64,000 nucleotides of DNA from an uncultured Poribacteria bacterium. GTDB taxonomy: Bacteria > Poribacteria > WGA-4E > WGA-3G. Positions 53,746-62,782 of the stretch are shown here, one piece after another (the first letter of the stretch is position 1; each line of letters begins with the position of its first letter). The notes beneath the pieces were generated by a model. It was not told the origin of the DNA. It was given only the letters and a program-made list of their open reading frames with translations, and did no database searches. The stretch is taken from the NCBI GenBank assembly GCA_951828385.1, contig OX639973.1:3029200-3093199 (forward strand). The letters are read 5' to 3'. The position numbers and the translations under genes are program-made.

Positions 53746-54294
53746 ATGGCGAAGCAAAAAAAATTGGGTATGAACAAATATCAGCGGAAAGCACATCGTC
53801 GCGGTGAAGATCGATTGCGTGGCAACGAAGTTGAATACTATCTTGAACTTGCCTACTCTTCCAACGCGGATGATCGCGTCGAGGCGATGGACAATCTCTG
53901 TCCCTGTCATGTTCGGAAGAGCATTGACAAAGTTTGGGTGGCACTCTACAAAGGCATGGTCGATCCTGATGTGCGTGTCCGCAAAGCCGCATGGCACACA
54001 CTCGATGACGGCGGAAACCCCAATGATCCGAGGCTCCAACCGCTCCTCGAAAAAATAGCGAAAGAGGACACCGATCCGAAGTTACGTCAACGCGCACTTG
54101 ACCTCATCGCCGCGACTCGGAAGGTAGAAGATCAGAAAGAGATGTTGTTGGCACAGAAAACACACACCTTCTCTGGACGCTGCGATTGGTGTGGCACCTC
54201 AAACGTCCCCGTCAGTTATGATTACGAGACAGAGTTTGAAACGAGCGGGACGAAACGTTTCGCTTTGGTCTGTGAAACGTGTGAAACCGTATAG
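53746..54294 (+). CDS. HEAT-repeat-like protein with C-terminal zinc ribbon
   Basis: A 182-residue protein not assigned to a named family. A basic N-terminus (MAKQKKLGMNKYQRKAHRRG) is followed by two or three HEAT-like helical repeats (DDRVEAMDNLCPC, DPDVRVRKAAWHTLDD, DPKLRQRALDLIAA). The end has CDWCGTSN and CETCE, likely a zinc site. HEAT repeats bind proteins or nucleic acids. GGAGGAAG precedes the ATG. It follows DUF499 by 74 bases on the same strand and might belong to that locus, but this is not certain. Confidence 0.65.
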   Translation: MAKQKKLGMNKYQRKAHRRGEDRLRGNEVEYYLELAYSSNADDRVEAMDNLCPCHVRKSIDKVWVALYKGMVDPDVRVRKAAWHTLDDGGNPNDPRLQPLLEKIAKEDTDPKLRQRALDLIAATRKVEDQKEMLLAQKTHTFSGRCDWCGTSNVPVSYDYETEFETSGTKRFALVCETCETV

Positions 54295-54354
54295 ACCTCT
54301 GGCGGTTAGGTTTTACACGCGATTTGTAAAAAAATAGAATTTGTGAAAGGTGCT

Positions 54355-54828
54355 ATGGCGACCCAAAACCAATTATTTGAAGGATACTCCGATTTCATCG
54401 CGACTCGCGGTGTTAGAGAATATCGCGAGACGATTCCAGTGTGGGTAAACGCGGACGATGTTGTGTTGGAAATCGGTTGTGAGTGGGGATCAACGACAAC
54501 CTTGATCGCACCGCATTGTAAGAAAGTTATCGGCACGGACATCAGTCCCAAATGTATTGAACGTGCAAGGGAAAAACACCCCGAACTCCATTTTGAGGTG
54601 CTTGACGGCTTCGATGTCAGAGCAGCGTTAGAACTTGGCGAACCCTTCAGCAAAATTTACATTGATATGTCTGGCATATCAGGCTACAACTCGCTGCTTG
54701 ACACAATTGCACTACTTACATCCTATGCCACTGTGCTACGTCCGGAGGCGATCATCATTAAGAGTGGCGCGCTAAAACGCTTTGCCGGACACTGTAATCC
54801 GTGGCGTTCGCCGAAGCGCCAGTCATAA
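54355..54828 (+). CDS. Class I SAM-dependent methyltransferase, small
   Basis: A 157-residue Rossmann-fold methyltransferase. SAM motif I is VVLEIGCEWGSTT near residue 38, followed by the acidic VIGTDISPKCIE near 59 and the motif-IV-like KIYIDMSGISGY near 99. Length is short, covering the core fold only. The ATG at 54355 is used; a GTG at 54343 is an alternative. No substrate-specific motif is seen. It lies between the HEAT-like gene and the ECF sigma factor. Confidence 0.75.
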   Translation: MATQNQLFEGYSDFIATRGVREYRETIPVWVNADDVVLEIGCEWGSTTTLIAPHCKKVIGTDISPKCIERAREKHPELHFEVLDGFDVRAALELGEPFSKIYIDMSGISGYNSLLDTIALLTSYATVLRPEAIIIKSGALKRFAGHCNPWRSPKRQS

Positions 54829-54949
54829 TACGAAAACTTTAGTTCACGATTCTCTCTTCCGCCTTCTAAAACTGGAAACGAAAATAAATTGAAGAAGAAT
54901 TAATCTTGAAGCAACAAATTATACAACACCCTAATAAAGTGAGTTTTAC

Positions 54950-55525
54950 ATGATACCAGATGATGTGTACGTACACCAAACGGTAGAGGGTGATGCCGAG
55001 GCATTCAACGAGCTCGTGAATCGGCATCATTCAAAGATTTATGGGCTTGCATATCGGATGCTCGGTAATCCCGATGATGCCGCCGATGCAACCCAAGAAA
55101 CATTTTTAGAAGCATACAAGTCCGTTAAAACGTTCCAATTTCAGTCGCAGTTCGGCACTTGGCTATACCGCATCGGTATCAACACATGCCAGCAGTATAT
55201 CCGTAAATCGCAATCAAACGATCGGAAACTGACCGCTTACACCAGAGAGGCGGAAATCCATGGGCCCGCTTCTGAGAACGATTCGCCGGAACGCATGGCG
55301 ATTCAAACCGAGCAGAATGAGATCGTTCAAGATGCCATCGGTCAGTTGCCGCCAAAGCAACGCGAGGTCGTCACGCTCTATTACATGCAACACCTCAAGT
55401 ATCGGGAAATTGCGGAGATATTGAAATGTTCAGAAGGCACGGTCGCCTCCCGGTTGAACCAGGCACTGAAAAATCTCAAGCGGAAGCTGAGCAAATATTA
55501 TCTCCAAGGAGGGGTATCCCAATGA
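54950..55525 (+). CDS. ECF-type RNA polymerase sigma factor
   Basis: A 191-residue group IV sigma factor. Region 2 contains AFNELVNRHHSKIYGLAYRM and NPDDAADATQETFLEAY (core binding and -10 recognition). Region 4 has LPPKQREVVTLYYMQHLKYREIAEIL and the helix-turn-helix CSEGTVASRLNQALKNLK. It would redirect transcription to an envelope-stress or similar regulon. Its stop overlaps the anti-sigma gene start by 4 bases (ATGA), indicating translational coupling and control by that partner. Confidence 0.95.
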   Translation: MIPDDVYVHQTVEGDAEAFNELVNRHHSKIYGLAYRMLGNPDDAADATQETFLEAYKSVKTFQFQSQFGTWLYRIGINTCQQYIRKSQSNDRKLTAYTREAEIHGPASENDSPERMAIQTEQNEIVQDAIGQLPPKQREVVTLYYMQHLKYREIAEILKCSEGTVASRLNQALKNLKRKLSKYYLQGGVSQ

Positions 55526-56241
55526 ATTGCGAACAGACGCTTAACAATTTGCCTCATTTCGTCGTAGAAAAGAGCCCAGAAACGACGGACAGAGTTTCTG
55601 CAGGAACGCCGCAACGTGCTGTATTGGAACATCTTCGGAGCTGCCCAGAATGTCAGATGGCATACGAAGCATTGTGGCATACCGCCAGTGTACTGGAGAG
55701 CACAGATGAACCTGTTCCGCCACCGGAATTAGCCGGTAACATTCAGGCGCGCGTACGCGAACTCCATCAACGGAAGCAACTCGCATTTTTTGCGAATCCA
55801 TTGGCGTGGTGTCTTGATCGGCTGAAGCTGGATTTCTCTCCGCGGGTTGTTAACGCTACTGCATTAATTCTCTTTTTCATGGCCTCCGGTTTTACCGCTA
55901 AACTTGCGTTTTTTACAAACCCACCCGAACCAGATTCTGGCTTGATCGCAATGAAAAAGACAATGCTCAACAACATCAGAATCTCCACGTCTCCGTGGGC
56001 GGTGCTTAAAGATACTGAAACACACACGGAAGATGGACGGACATCGCAGCAGTCAATAGTGGCTGTCAAAGGTGAGCATAATCACTTCTTTAATTCAACG
56101 CTAAATTCATCGAAGATATGGCACGCGGAGACGCCAGATGCTAACGGACACACGGGTGAAACGAGCGTTGCTAATTATTTACAAAACAAGGTGAGCGAAA
56201 AACTAACCGTGTTTTGGGATAACATTAAAACAGAATTGTAG
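55522..56241 (+). CDS. Zinc-finger anti-sigma factor, membrane-anchored
   Basis: A 239-residue regulator of the ECF factor just upstream. The N-terminal anti-sigma zinc motif is HLRSCPECQMAYE near residue 33 (His-x3-Cys-x2-Cys). A single hydrophobic segment (VNATALILFFMASGFTAKLAFF) near residue 115 would place the rest outside the membrane. The start ATG at 55522 overlaps the sigma stop; the longer open frame to 55426 is not used. The C-terminal part is not recognised and may be the sensor. It would hold the sigma factor until an envelope signal appears. Confidence 0.88.
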   Translation: MNCEQTLNNLPHFVVEKSPETTDRVSAGTPQRAVLEHLRSCPECQMAYEALWHTASVLESTDEPVPPPELAGNIQARVRELHQRKQLAFFANPLAWCLDRLKLDFSPRVVNATALILFFMASGFTAKLAFFTNPPEPDSGLIAMKKTMLNNIRISTSPWAVLKDTETHTEDGRTSQQSIVAVKGEHNHFFNSTLNSSKIWHAETPDANGHTGETSVANYLQNKVSEKLTVFWDNIKTEL

Positions 56242-56365
56242 GAATGCAAAGCGGGATAAGTTCTCCTAAACTTCCCTCTCCTTTGCTGGCGCGGTTTGAA
56301 ACCCTGTTGGCGGTGTGTTAATTTCAGATGTTACGATGGCGTATTTCTTAAATACAAATTTGTCG

Positions 56366-56387
56366 GGCGAGGTCCTTGTGCCTCGCC
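56366..56387. repeat. Hairpin GGCGAGG/CCTCGCC
   Basis: A perfect 7-bp GC-rich stem with an 8-nt loop (56366-56372 with 56381-56387). It lies between the anti-sigma gene and the transporter promoter and may end transcription from the left, though no strong U tract follows. Confidence 0.5.
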
Positions 56388-56424
56388 TGCATTATTTAAC
56401 TCGCAACCGTTCCTCTGAAAAAAA

Positions 56425-56453
56425 TTGACATATAACCATTTTTCATGTATAAT
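56425..56453 (+). promoter_or_regulatory. Consensus sigma-70 promoter of the oligopeptide transporter operon
   Basis: TTGACA (56425-56430) and TATAAT (56448-56453) are both perfect and 17 bp apart. Transcription would begin near 56460. This leaves only about 8 nt before the first in-frame ATG (56468) but about 26 nt before the second (56486), favouring the latter as the start. Confidence 0.8.
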
Positions 56454-56485
56454 AGCCCAAATCTGGCATGCTGGAAAGCAAGAGA

Positions 56486-57526
56486 ATGGCTTCAACACAA
56501 GAAACATCTTATCAAGCACCGCTTCTGGAAATTTCTGGATTAAAGACAGTCTTCCCAACAGACGACGGCATCGTAAACGCCGTAAACGATGTCAGTTTCT
56601 CTATTGCACGCGGGCAGACTGTAGGTGTTGTCGGTGAAAGCGGTTGTGGGAAAAGTATCACGGGACTTTCGCTGCTCCAACTCGTGCCATCTCCGGGCAG
56701 AATTGAAGCCGGTGAAATTCTATTTTACCGTAATGGCGGTGACGAACCCTTGGATATTACACAGGTACCGCCGAAAAGCGAGTTGATACGCCAGATCCGA
56801 GGCAACGAAATAGCCATCATTTTCCAAGAACCGATGACCTCACTGAATCCGGTTTATACCGTTGGAGACCAGATTGCCGAAGCCGTCGCCCTACATGAAC
56901 AGGTTGATAAAAAAACTGCCCGCGAACGTGCAATTGAGATGCTCGTCCGCGTCGGTATCCCTGCCCCAACACAACGCGTCGATGAGTACCCACACCAACT
57001 CTCAGGTGGTATGCGCCAACGCGTCATGATCGCAATGGCACTCTGCTGTTCACCGGCACTGCTCATCGCAGATGAACCGACGACTGCCCTTGATGTCACC
57101 ATCCAAGCACAGGTACTCGGACTCATGCAAGAACTCCAAGCGGAAATGGGGATGGCGATTATGCTGATTACACACGACCTCGGCGTGATCGCTGACCTCG
57201 CCGATGAAGTGGTCGTCATGTACTCAGGACGTGTCGTTGAAAGAGGAAGCGTTGATGACATCTTCTATAATCCGTTGCATCCCTACACACAAGGCTTGCT
57301 CAGGTCTATTCCTGTTCTCGGTAGGACAGTACAGAAGACTTTACCCTCTATACCGGGAACGGTACCACACCCACTATCACTGCCAACGGGGTGTTCCTTT
57401 CAGCCTCGCTGTCCTGAACGGATGCCAGAATGTGAGCAGATGCCCGAACTTGCGTTAATTAACGAACAAACAGACAATGATAAACACGCTGTGCGATGCT
57501 GGCTTCACACTGACCAACAAGGATAA
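56486..57526 (+). CDS. Oligopeptide/dipeptide ABC transporter ATPase (OppD/DppD-like)
   Basis: A 346-residue ATPase powering peptide import. Walker A is [17 protein letters not shown] near residue 44, Q-loop [15 protein letters not shown] near 109, signature [17 protein letters not shown] near 164 and Walker [15 protein letters not shown] near 185. The C-terminal oligopeptide-transport domain carries the [14 protein letters not shown] cysteines. ATG 56486 is preferred because of promoter position and a GGAAAG/AGAG ribosome site. It is the first gene of the operon with the paired ATPase, binding protein and two permeases. Confidence 0.92.
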   Translation: MASTQETSYQAPLLEISGLKTVFPTDDGIVNAVNDVSFSIARGQTVGVVGESGCGKSITGLSLLQLVPSPGRIEAGEILFYRNGGDEPLDITQVPPKSELIRQIRGNEIAIIFQEPMTSLNPVYTVGDQIAEAVALHEQVDKKTARERAIEMLVRVGIPAPTQRVDEYPHQLSGGMRQRVMIAMALCCSPALLIADEPTTALDVTIQAQVLGLMQELQAEMGMAIMLITHDLGVIADLADEVVVMYSGRVVERGSVDDIFYNPLHPYTQGLLRSIPVLGRTVQKTLPSIPGTVPHPLSLPTGCSFQPRCPERMPECEQMPELALINEQTDNDKHAVRCWLHTDQQG

Positions 57527-57637
57527 GAGTTCTCTGAACCAACTATAAACCGCACTTGGACCTAAGAGGCTTCAAATTTATCAAAACCCGCTTTTGATAA
57601 CAGAAAAAGTGGAGCGAAAACTCGATAGTCAAAAAAG

Positions 57638-58636
57638 ATGGCAAAACTGCTTCAGGTAAGCGACCTCCGAAAATACTTCCCTATACAGAAAGGGATCTTT
57701 CAACGCACCGTCGGTTATGTAAAAGCGGTGGACGGGATTAGTTTTGATGTGCAACGCGGCGAAACGCTTGGCCTCGTCGGTGAAAGCGGCTGTGGAAAAA
57801 CGACTGCCGGCCGATGCCTCCTCCGATTAATACCGGCTACAAGTGGCAGTTTCATTTTCGGCGAGGAACAAGTGGATTTGGCGACATTGACGCACCGCGA
57901 GATGCAACCTTTTCGTAGGCGGATCCAAATGATCTTCCAAGACCCGCATGCATCGCTCAACCCACGAATGACGGTAGCAGATATCGTCGGGGAACCGATG
58001 CGTGTCAATCGCACCGAGAAAGGGACGGCACTTCAGGATCGGATCGTGGAATTACTTGAATCTGTTGGCTTGCGATCACAGGATATGCGCCGGTATCCAC
58101 ACGCCTTTAGCGGCGGTCAACGCCAACGCATCGGCATCGCGCGGGCGTTAGCACTCCAACCGGAACTCATCGTCGCAGATGAGCCAGTCTCGGCGTTAGA
58201 TGTCTCGGTGCAAGCGCAAATTCTCAACCTGTTGGCAGAACTTCGCGAACAGTTCAATCTCTCTTACATCTTTATCGCACACGATCTCAGCGTTGTCGAA
58301 CACATCAGTGACCGTGTCGCGGTCATGTATCTCGGCAAAATTGTCGAGATTAGCGATGCAGAAACGCTCTATGAATCACCGAAGCATCCGTATACAGAGG
58401 CGTTAATATCCGCTGTGCCGCTCCCGGATCCGAATGCGCAGCGGAAACGTGAGCATATTCGACTTGAAGGCGATGTGCCCGATCCGTCGCAGCCACCGAC
58501 TGGCTGCTACTTTCATCCGAGATGCCGTTATGCAACCGATCTATGTAAACAGGAAACACCGGAACTCCGAGAGGTTGCACCGAGGGTTCAGGTCGCATGT
58601 CACCACAGTGATACGTTGGAGCTACAGGGGGTATAA
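57638..58636 (+). CDS. Oligopeptide/dipeptide ABC transporter ATPase (OppF/DppF-like)
   Basis: A 332-residue second ATPase of the transporter. Walker A is [19 protein letters not shown] near residue 47, Q-loop [17 protein letters not shown] near 100, signature [15 protein letters not shown] near 154 and Walker [15 protein letters not shown] near 176. The C-terminal [14 protein letters not shown] segment marks the Opp/Dpp subgroup. It works as a heterodimer with the preceding ATPase on the inner face of the membrane. Its stop lies 2 bases before the MNT-HEPN gene, so they share a transcript. Confidence 0.92.
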   Translation: MAKLLQVSDLRKYFPIQKGIFQRTVGYVKAVDGISFDVQRGETLGLVGESGCGKTTAGRCLLRLIPATSGSFIFGEEQVDLATLTHREMQPFRRRIQMIFQDPHASLNPRMTVADIVGEPMRVNRTEKGTALQDRIVELLESVGLRSQDMRRYPHAFSGGQRQRIGIARALALQPELIVADEPVSALDVSVQAQILNLLAELREQFNLSYIFIAHDLSVVEHISDRVAVMYLGKIVEISDAETLYESPKHPYTEALISAVPLPDPNAQRKREHIRLEGDVPDPSQPPTGCYFHPRCRYATDLCKQETPELREVAPRVQVACHHSDTLELQGV

Positions 58637-58638
58637 CC

Positions 58639-59598
58639 ATGCCAAATCAGAAAATGTCTCCAGATGAACTCTCGGCATGCAGAAAGCGGTTGGAACAGGT
58701 ATGGAAAAACCGAATCGTGGACGAAGGATTACTTCATCAGGCGTGGCACACCGCGCACGAGATAGCGGCACTCCTTTACGAACAGTTCGGTGCAACCCAA
58801 GTCTTCGTCTTCGGTTCACTCACAGAACCGATGCAGTTCACGAAGGGATCAGATATCGATATCGCTGTGTCAGGACTCTCCAACGATGCCTACGATAAAG
58901 CGTACGGAAAGGTTATATACTTCGATGCTCCGTTCAAAATAGACTTTATCAATTTTGATAGGTTGAAAGGGCTTTTCCGAGAACGAGTCAAACACCAAGC
59001 GATCCCTATCAAACGAGGTGAGCGACCCCGCAATGGTGTGACAGATGTGTGGCAAACCCTTTATGAACATCTTCAGCAACAAGTTTTCCCCACCGAAGAG
59101 GGAGACATTTACGAAATGAACCGAAAAAGACTCACACAACGCATCAACGATGAACTTGATAAAATAGACGGAATACTTGAAAGAATCCAAAGAGGCTTGG
59201 ATAGTATTGATGTGCTACCTGTTGCGGCAAGGGAATTCATTGAAAATACAATCGCTACGGATCTCGCCGATATCTATAGAGGCATAGAGAATATTTTTCT
59301 GCGAATTGCCCGTGAGGTGGATATGCACGTGCCGACGGGGAGTAGATGGCACAAAAATCTCCTTGCACAAATGACGGAACAACGACCAGAACGTCCCCCC
59401 GTAATTTCTGAAAATATATCTCTTCAATTGGAAGCTCTTTTGGATTTTCGTCACAAGGTGAACAATATCTACGGCAAAGAATTGAGATATGAAAAGACCA
59501 TACCGCATGCAAAATCCATCGACGCACTATTTGCAAGCGTGTCTCAAGACCTAAATACGTTCACTGACTCCCTCGAAAAGCGTGAAGAGGATGCTTAA
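58639..59598 (+). CDS. Fused MNT nucleotidyltransferase-HEPN-like protein
   Basis: A 319-residue fusion of the two parts of an MntA/HepT-type toxin-antitoxin pair. The N-terminal MNT domain has FVFGSLTEPMQFTKGSDIDIAV near residues 52-75. The C-terminal half (from about 155) is all-helical and ends in the HEPN-like segment LLDFRHKVNNIYGKEL near 277. In it, the catalytic His of the usual Arg-x4-6-His motif reads Asn; related HepT-like proteins can show this too. GGGGG precedes the ATG. It lies between the transporter ATPase and the binding protein, 2 and 1 bases from each, though it has no obvious link to transport. Confidence 0.8.
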   Translation: MPNQKMSPDELSACRKRLEQVWKNRIVDEGLLHQAWHTAHEIAALLYEQFGATQVFVFGSLTEPMQFTKGSDIDIAVSGLSNDAYDKAYGKVIYFDAPFKIDFINFDRLKGLFRERVKHQAIPIKRGERPRNGVTDVWQTLYEHLQQQVFPTEEGDIYEMNRKRLTQRINDELDKIDGILERIQRGLDSIDVLPVAAREFIENTIATDLADIYRGIENIFLRIAREVDMHVPTGSRWHKNLLAQMTEQRPERPPVISENISLQLEALLDFRHKVNNIYGKELRYEKTIPHAKSIDALFASVSQDLNTFTDSLEKREEDA

Positions 59599-59599
59599 A

Positions 59600-61555
59600 A
59601 TGCGAAAATCAACAAAAACATCTCAGATCGCAATGTGGCATCTCATTAAAGGAATGTTCATCTTGCTAATTTTCATCGCGGGATGTTCGGGAAACCCGTT
59701 AGAAGATGTTTCCGATTTCCCCCGTGGGGTTGAGGCGAAAGAGGCACCGATGTGGGCAAAACAGGTCGCGGAAGGTAAACTCCCGCCACTCTCAGAACGG
59801 CTGCCAGAAAACCCACTTATCGCCAAAACGGATTTTGACGGATATGAGCGTCCGGGGCCCTACGGTGGGACATGGCACAGGTTCCATACACACCCAGATT
59901 TAGGTACGTGGAAGATGACAGCAGGATATGCCCCGCTCATCCGCTGGAAATTTGATGCCTCTGGTTTGGAACCCGGTTTAGCAGAGTCGTGGGAGTTTAA
60001 TGAAGACGGCAGTATGCTGACGTTGCATCTGCGTACAGGTGTCAAATGGTCGGATGGACATCCTTATACTTCCGCCTCCTTCGCTTACTATTATCAACTC
60101 TGTCTTGATGAGCGGCACAAATACGGCGCGCCTGTCTGGTGTAAGGTCAACGGCATTCCGATGGAAGTTGAAACCCCCGATGACTATACAATTGTGATGA
60201 AATTCGCCGGTCCCAACTGGCTCGTACCGCTTTGGTTAGCGACCGGTTTTTGGTGGTGCAATCAATACAACATCCCAGCGCACTACATGCAGCAGTTCCA
60301 CCCAGACAGCAACCCAGCGTATACCGATTTCATCCGATTCGAGAAAGAAAATATCCCACATCAAAACCCGGAGCGTCCGACGCTGTGGCCCTGGCGGGTG
60401 ACAAAATACGAAAAGGGTGGCTTTCGCGTTGAACTTGAACGCAATCCGTATTATTACGTCGTCGATACACTCGGCAGACAACTCCCTTACATCGACAAAA
60501 TCAAGACAAGTTTGGTCCCCGAACCCCAAGTTCGCGTGCTTAAAATCCTCGCGGGCGAGATTGACTGCCAATATCGCGGAATGGAACTCCGCGATCTGGC
60601 ACTCTATCTGAAAGGACAGAAGAAAGGTGGCTATCAGGTCCGGCGGTGGAAAAGCACGGCTGGCGCGCAACCGGCTATCCTGATAAACTGGACCGCGCCC
60701 GATCCAGAGTTAAGAAAACTCATCCGCGACCAGCGATTCCGTAAAGCACTCGCTTATGGTATTGACCGCGTGAAATGTAATGAAATCGCATGGCGTGGTT
60801 TGTTGGAGCCGCAGGCAGCGACGGTTAGCCAAGAAGGATGGCACTTCGCTGATGAAGATGGTCAGACCCTCTTTGAAGAGTGGAAACGCGCAGATGCGGA
60901 TTTCGATATCGCCGCGGGCAATCGCCTCTTAGATGAAATGGGACTCACCGCGCGTGATAAAGACGGTTATAGACTACGTCCCGATGGTAAGCGCATTGAG
61001 ATACTCATGGATGTTCCAAGTTCTAATCTCAACAGCCAAGAGAACGACATCGGATTGATTATTCAAGACGGATGGGAGCAGCTCGGTTTGGAAACCTTGC
61101 TCTATACGCCGCCCGGTGCCGAATTGAGTCTCCGCCGCACACTCGGTAAATTCACAATCAGTATGCACGGTGAAGCAGAGATGGATCTTTTTACGTATCC
61201 GGATTGGGTGTTTCCGACGCTCGCAAAGTACTGGCACCCGAAGGTCGGGAAGTGGTATGAAACCGGTGGTGAAAAGGGGGAACCTCCCACTGGACCGCTC
61301 AAGAAACTGCTTGACTTATACGATGCGATTAAACGCGAACCTGACGAGAAACAGCGGCACCAATACGTTCGGGATGCGGTTAGAATTCACATTGACGAGG
61401 GACCGTTTCACCTCGGTTCCGCAGCGCGTTCGCCGTCGCTCTTGGTCGTCGCTGACCATTTTCACAACGTGCCAAATGACGGCATTTTAGGGCCGTGGGC
61501 GATTGTCACACCAGCGACCCATTACCCTGAACAGTGTTGGATATCTAAGGAATAG
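59600..61555 (+). CDS. ABC transporter peptide-binding lipoprotein (SBP family 5)
   Basis: A 651-residue extracytoplasmic solute-binding protein. The signal ends in the lipobox LIFIAGC (Cys near residue 29). Family 5 landmarks are LAESWEFNEDGSMLTLHLRTGVKWSDG near residue 125 and FRKALAYGIDRVK near 385. It is longer than the roughly 530-550 residues common in DppA/OppA, as in some large-substrate binders. The ATG at 59600 is used because GAAGAGG lies 9 bases upstream and it gives a good signal; a GTG at 59582 and ATG at 59591 are possible. It captures the substrate for the two permeases that follow. Confidence 0.92.
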   Translation: MRKSTKTSQIAMWHLIKGMFILLIFIAGCSGNPLEDVSDFPRGVEAKEAPMWAKQVAEGKLPPLSERLPENPLIAKTDFDGYERPGPYGGTWHRFHTHPDLGTWKMTAGYAPLIRWKFDASGLEPGLAESWEFNEDGSMLTLHLRTGVKWSDGHPYTSASFAYYYQLCLDERHKYGAPVWCKVNGIPMEVETPDDYTIVMKFAGPNWLVPLWLATGFWWCNQYNIPAHYMQQFHPDSNPAYTDFIRFEKENIPHQNPERPTLWPWRVTKYEKGGFRVELERNPYYYVVDTLGRQLPYIDKIKTSLVPEPQVRVLKILAGEIDCQYRGMELRDLALYLKGQKKGGYQVRRWKSTAGAQPAILINWTAPDPELRKLIRDQRFRKALAYGIDRVKCNEIAWRGLLEPQAATVSQEGWHFADEDGQTLFEEWKRADADFDIAAGNRLLDEMGLTARDKDGYRLRPDGKRIEILMDVPSSNLNSQENDIGLIIQDGWEQLGLETLLYTPPGAELSLRRTLGKFTISMHGEAEMDLFTYPDWVFPTLAKYWHPKVGKWYETGGEKGEPPTGPLKKLLDLYDAIKREPDEKQRHQYVRDAVRIHIDEGPFHLGSAARSPSLLVVADHFHNVPNDGILGPWAIVTPATHYPEQCWISKE

Positions 61556-61658
61556 TTGTCAGTATTCAGTTGTCAGTTAAGAGGACTCTTGTAACTCTCA
61601 CTGCGAGGCAAACTGAAAGATTTTTTTCGCAGAAAAAATCGTACTGACAACTGAGTAC
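61555..61658. repeat. Mobile-looking hairpin repeat before the first permease
   Basis: The element contains a TCAGTTAAGAGGACTCTTGT segment (61573-61592), and a hairpin GATTTTTT...AAAAAATC (about 61619-61640) flanked by ACTGACAACTGAGTAC. A second copy at 63881-63986 carries the first segment in the opposite orientation but the hairpin in the same orientation. It leaves about 10 bases before the permease ribosome site. Confidence 0.8.
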
Positions 61659-61679
61659 TAAAAAAAAGGAGACACACCC

Positions 61680-62666
61680 ATAATTACCTATATCATTCGC
61701 CGATGTCTCATCGCTGTTCCGACACTTCTGGCGATTTCTATCATCTCTTTCATTATTATCCAACTGCCGCAAGGCGATTATCTTGACCGCGAAATTCAAC
61801 GGTTAGAGGAGGAGTTCGGCGATAGCAGTTCGCTCGCACAAGTCGAGGAATTGCGCGAACGCTACGGGTTGAACGCACCATTGTGGAAACGTTACCTCAT
61901 CTGGATAAGCGGCTTTGTTCGCGGTAACTTCGGTGAGTCGTTTGAATATAAACGCGAAGTCGATGAACTGATATGGGACCGCATCGCCTTTACGCTCGTT
62001 ATCTCTGTCGGATCGCTTATTTTCACTTATGTAGTCGCTATCCCGCTCGGGATTTATTCCGCAACGCATCAATACAAATGGTCTGATCACCTCCTCACCT
62101 TCCTCAGCTTCGTCGGGATGTCGATACCGGCGTTTCTCTTGGCACTCTCGTTGATGGTATTTGCGTTTGAAATCTTTGGTGTTCCGCTATTTGGGCTATT
62201 CTCGGCTTACTATGAAGGCGCACCGTGGACGTGGGGTAAACTGAGCGACCTGATCACACACCTCTGGATTCCAGTGATTGTGGTCGGTATTAACGGGACC
62301 GCGAGTTTAATGCGGATCATGCGCGGTAACCTCCTGGACGTGTTAGGGCAGCCGTTTGTGCAAACCGCGCGGGCAAAAGGGCTTAAAGAGATCGTCGTGG
62401 TCAGTAAGCACGCGGTGCGAATTGCGATCAATCCACTCATCAGTATTTTAGGGATGAGTCTGCCCGGCATCCTCTCGGGTTCAGCGATTGTCTCAATTGT
62501 ATTGGGATTACCGACAGTCGGTCCGATTTTGCTGAACAGTCTGCTGAACGAGGACATCTATCTTGCTGGCACACTGATTATGATGTTGAGTCTCCTTTTA
62601 GTTATCGGCAATCTGATCGCAGATATAGCCTTAGCATGGGTAGATCCGAGGATTCGTTATGAATGA
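61680..62666 (+). CDS. ABC transporter permease (OppB/DppB-like), AUA start
   Basis: A 329-residue inner-membrane permease. The N-terminal helix ITYIIRRCLIAVPTLLAISI is typical of the family's first segment and starts immediately after the proposed start. An in-frame TAA at 61659-61661 blocks any start further up, and no ATG, GTG or TTG lies between it and this helix. AGGAG at 61667-61671 is 8 bases before the ATA, so AUA is the best start codon, a very rare one. The next start codon would remove the first helix. The conserved permease loop is seen as ARAKGLKEIVVVSKHAVR. Alternatively, the start ATG was changed by the repeat just upstream. Confidence 0.85.
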   Translation: MITYIIRRCLIAVPTLLAISIISFIIIQLPQGDYLDREIQRLEEEFGDSSSLAQVEELRERYGLNAPLWKRYLIWISGFVRGNFGESFEYKREVDELIWDRIAFTLVISVGSLIFTYVVAIPLGIYSATHQYKWSDHLLTFLSFVGMSIPAFLLALSLMVFAFEIFGVPLFGLFSAYYEGAPWTWGKLSDLITHLWIPVIVVGINGTASLMRIMRGNLLDVLGQPFVQTARAKGLKEIVVVSKHAVRIAINPLISILGMSLPGILSGSAIVSIVLGLPTVGPILLNSLLNEDIYLAGTLIMMLSLLLVIGNLIADIALAWVDPRIRYE

Positions 62667-62782
62667 TTTTTTATTTTTCCTTGCGGTTAAATGAAGTGGG
62701 TTTGGTACTTAACGTGCTATTGTGTAATCCGCTCTCCATTTCATTACGAGCTACGTTTTTAGTTCTTTTCTTTTAAAAAAAC

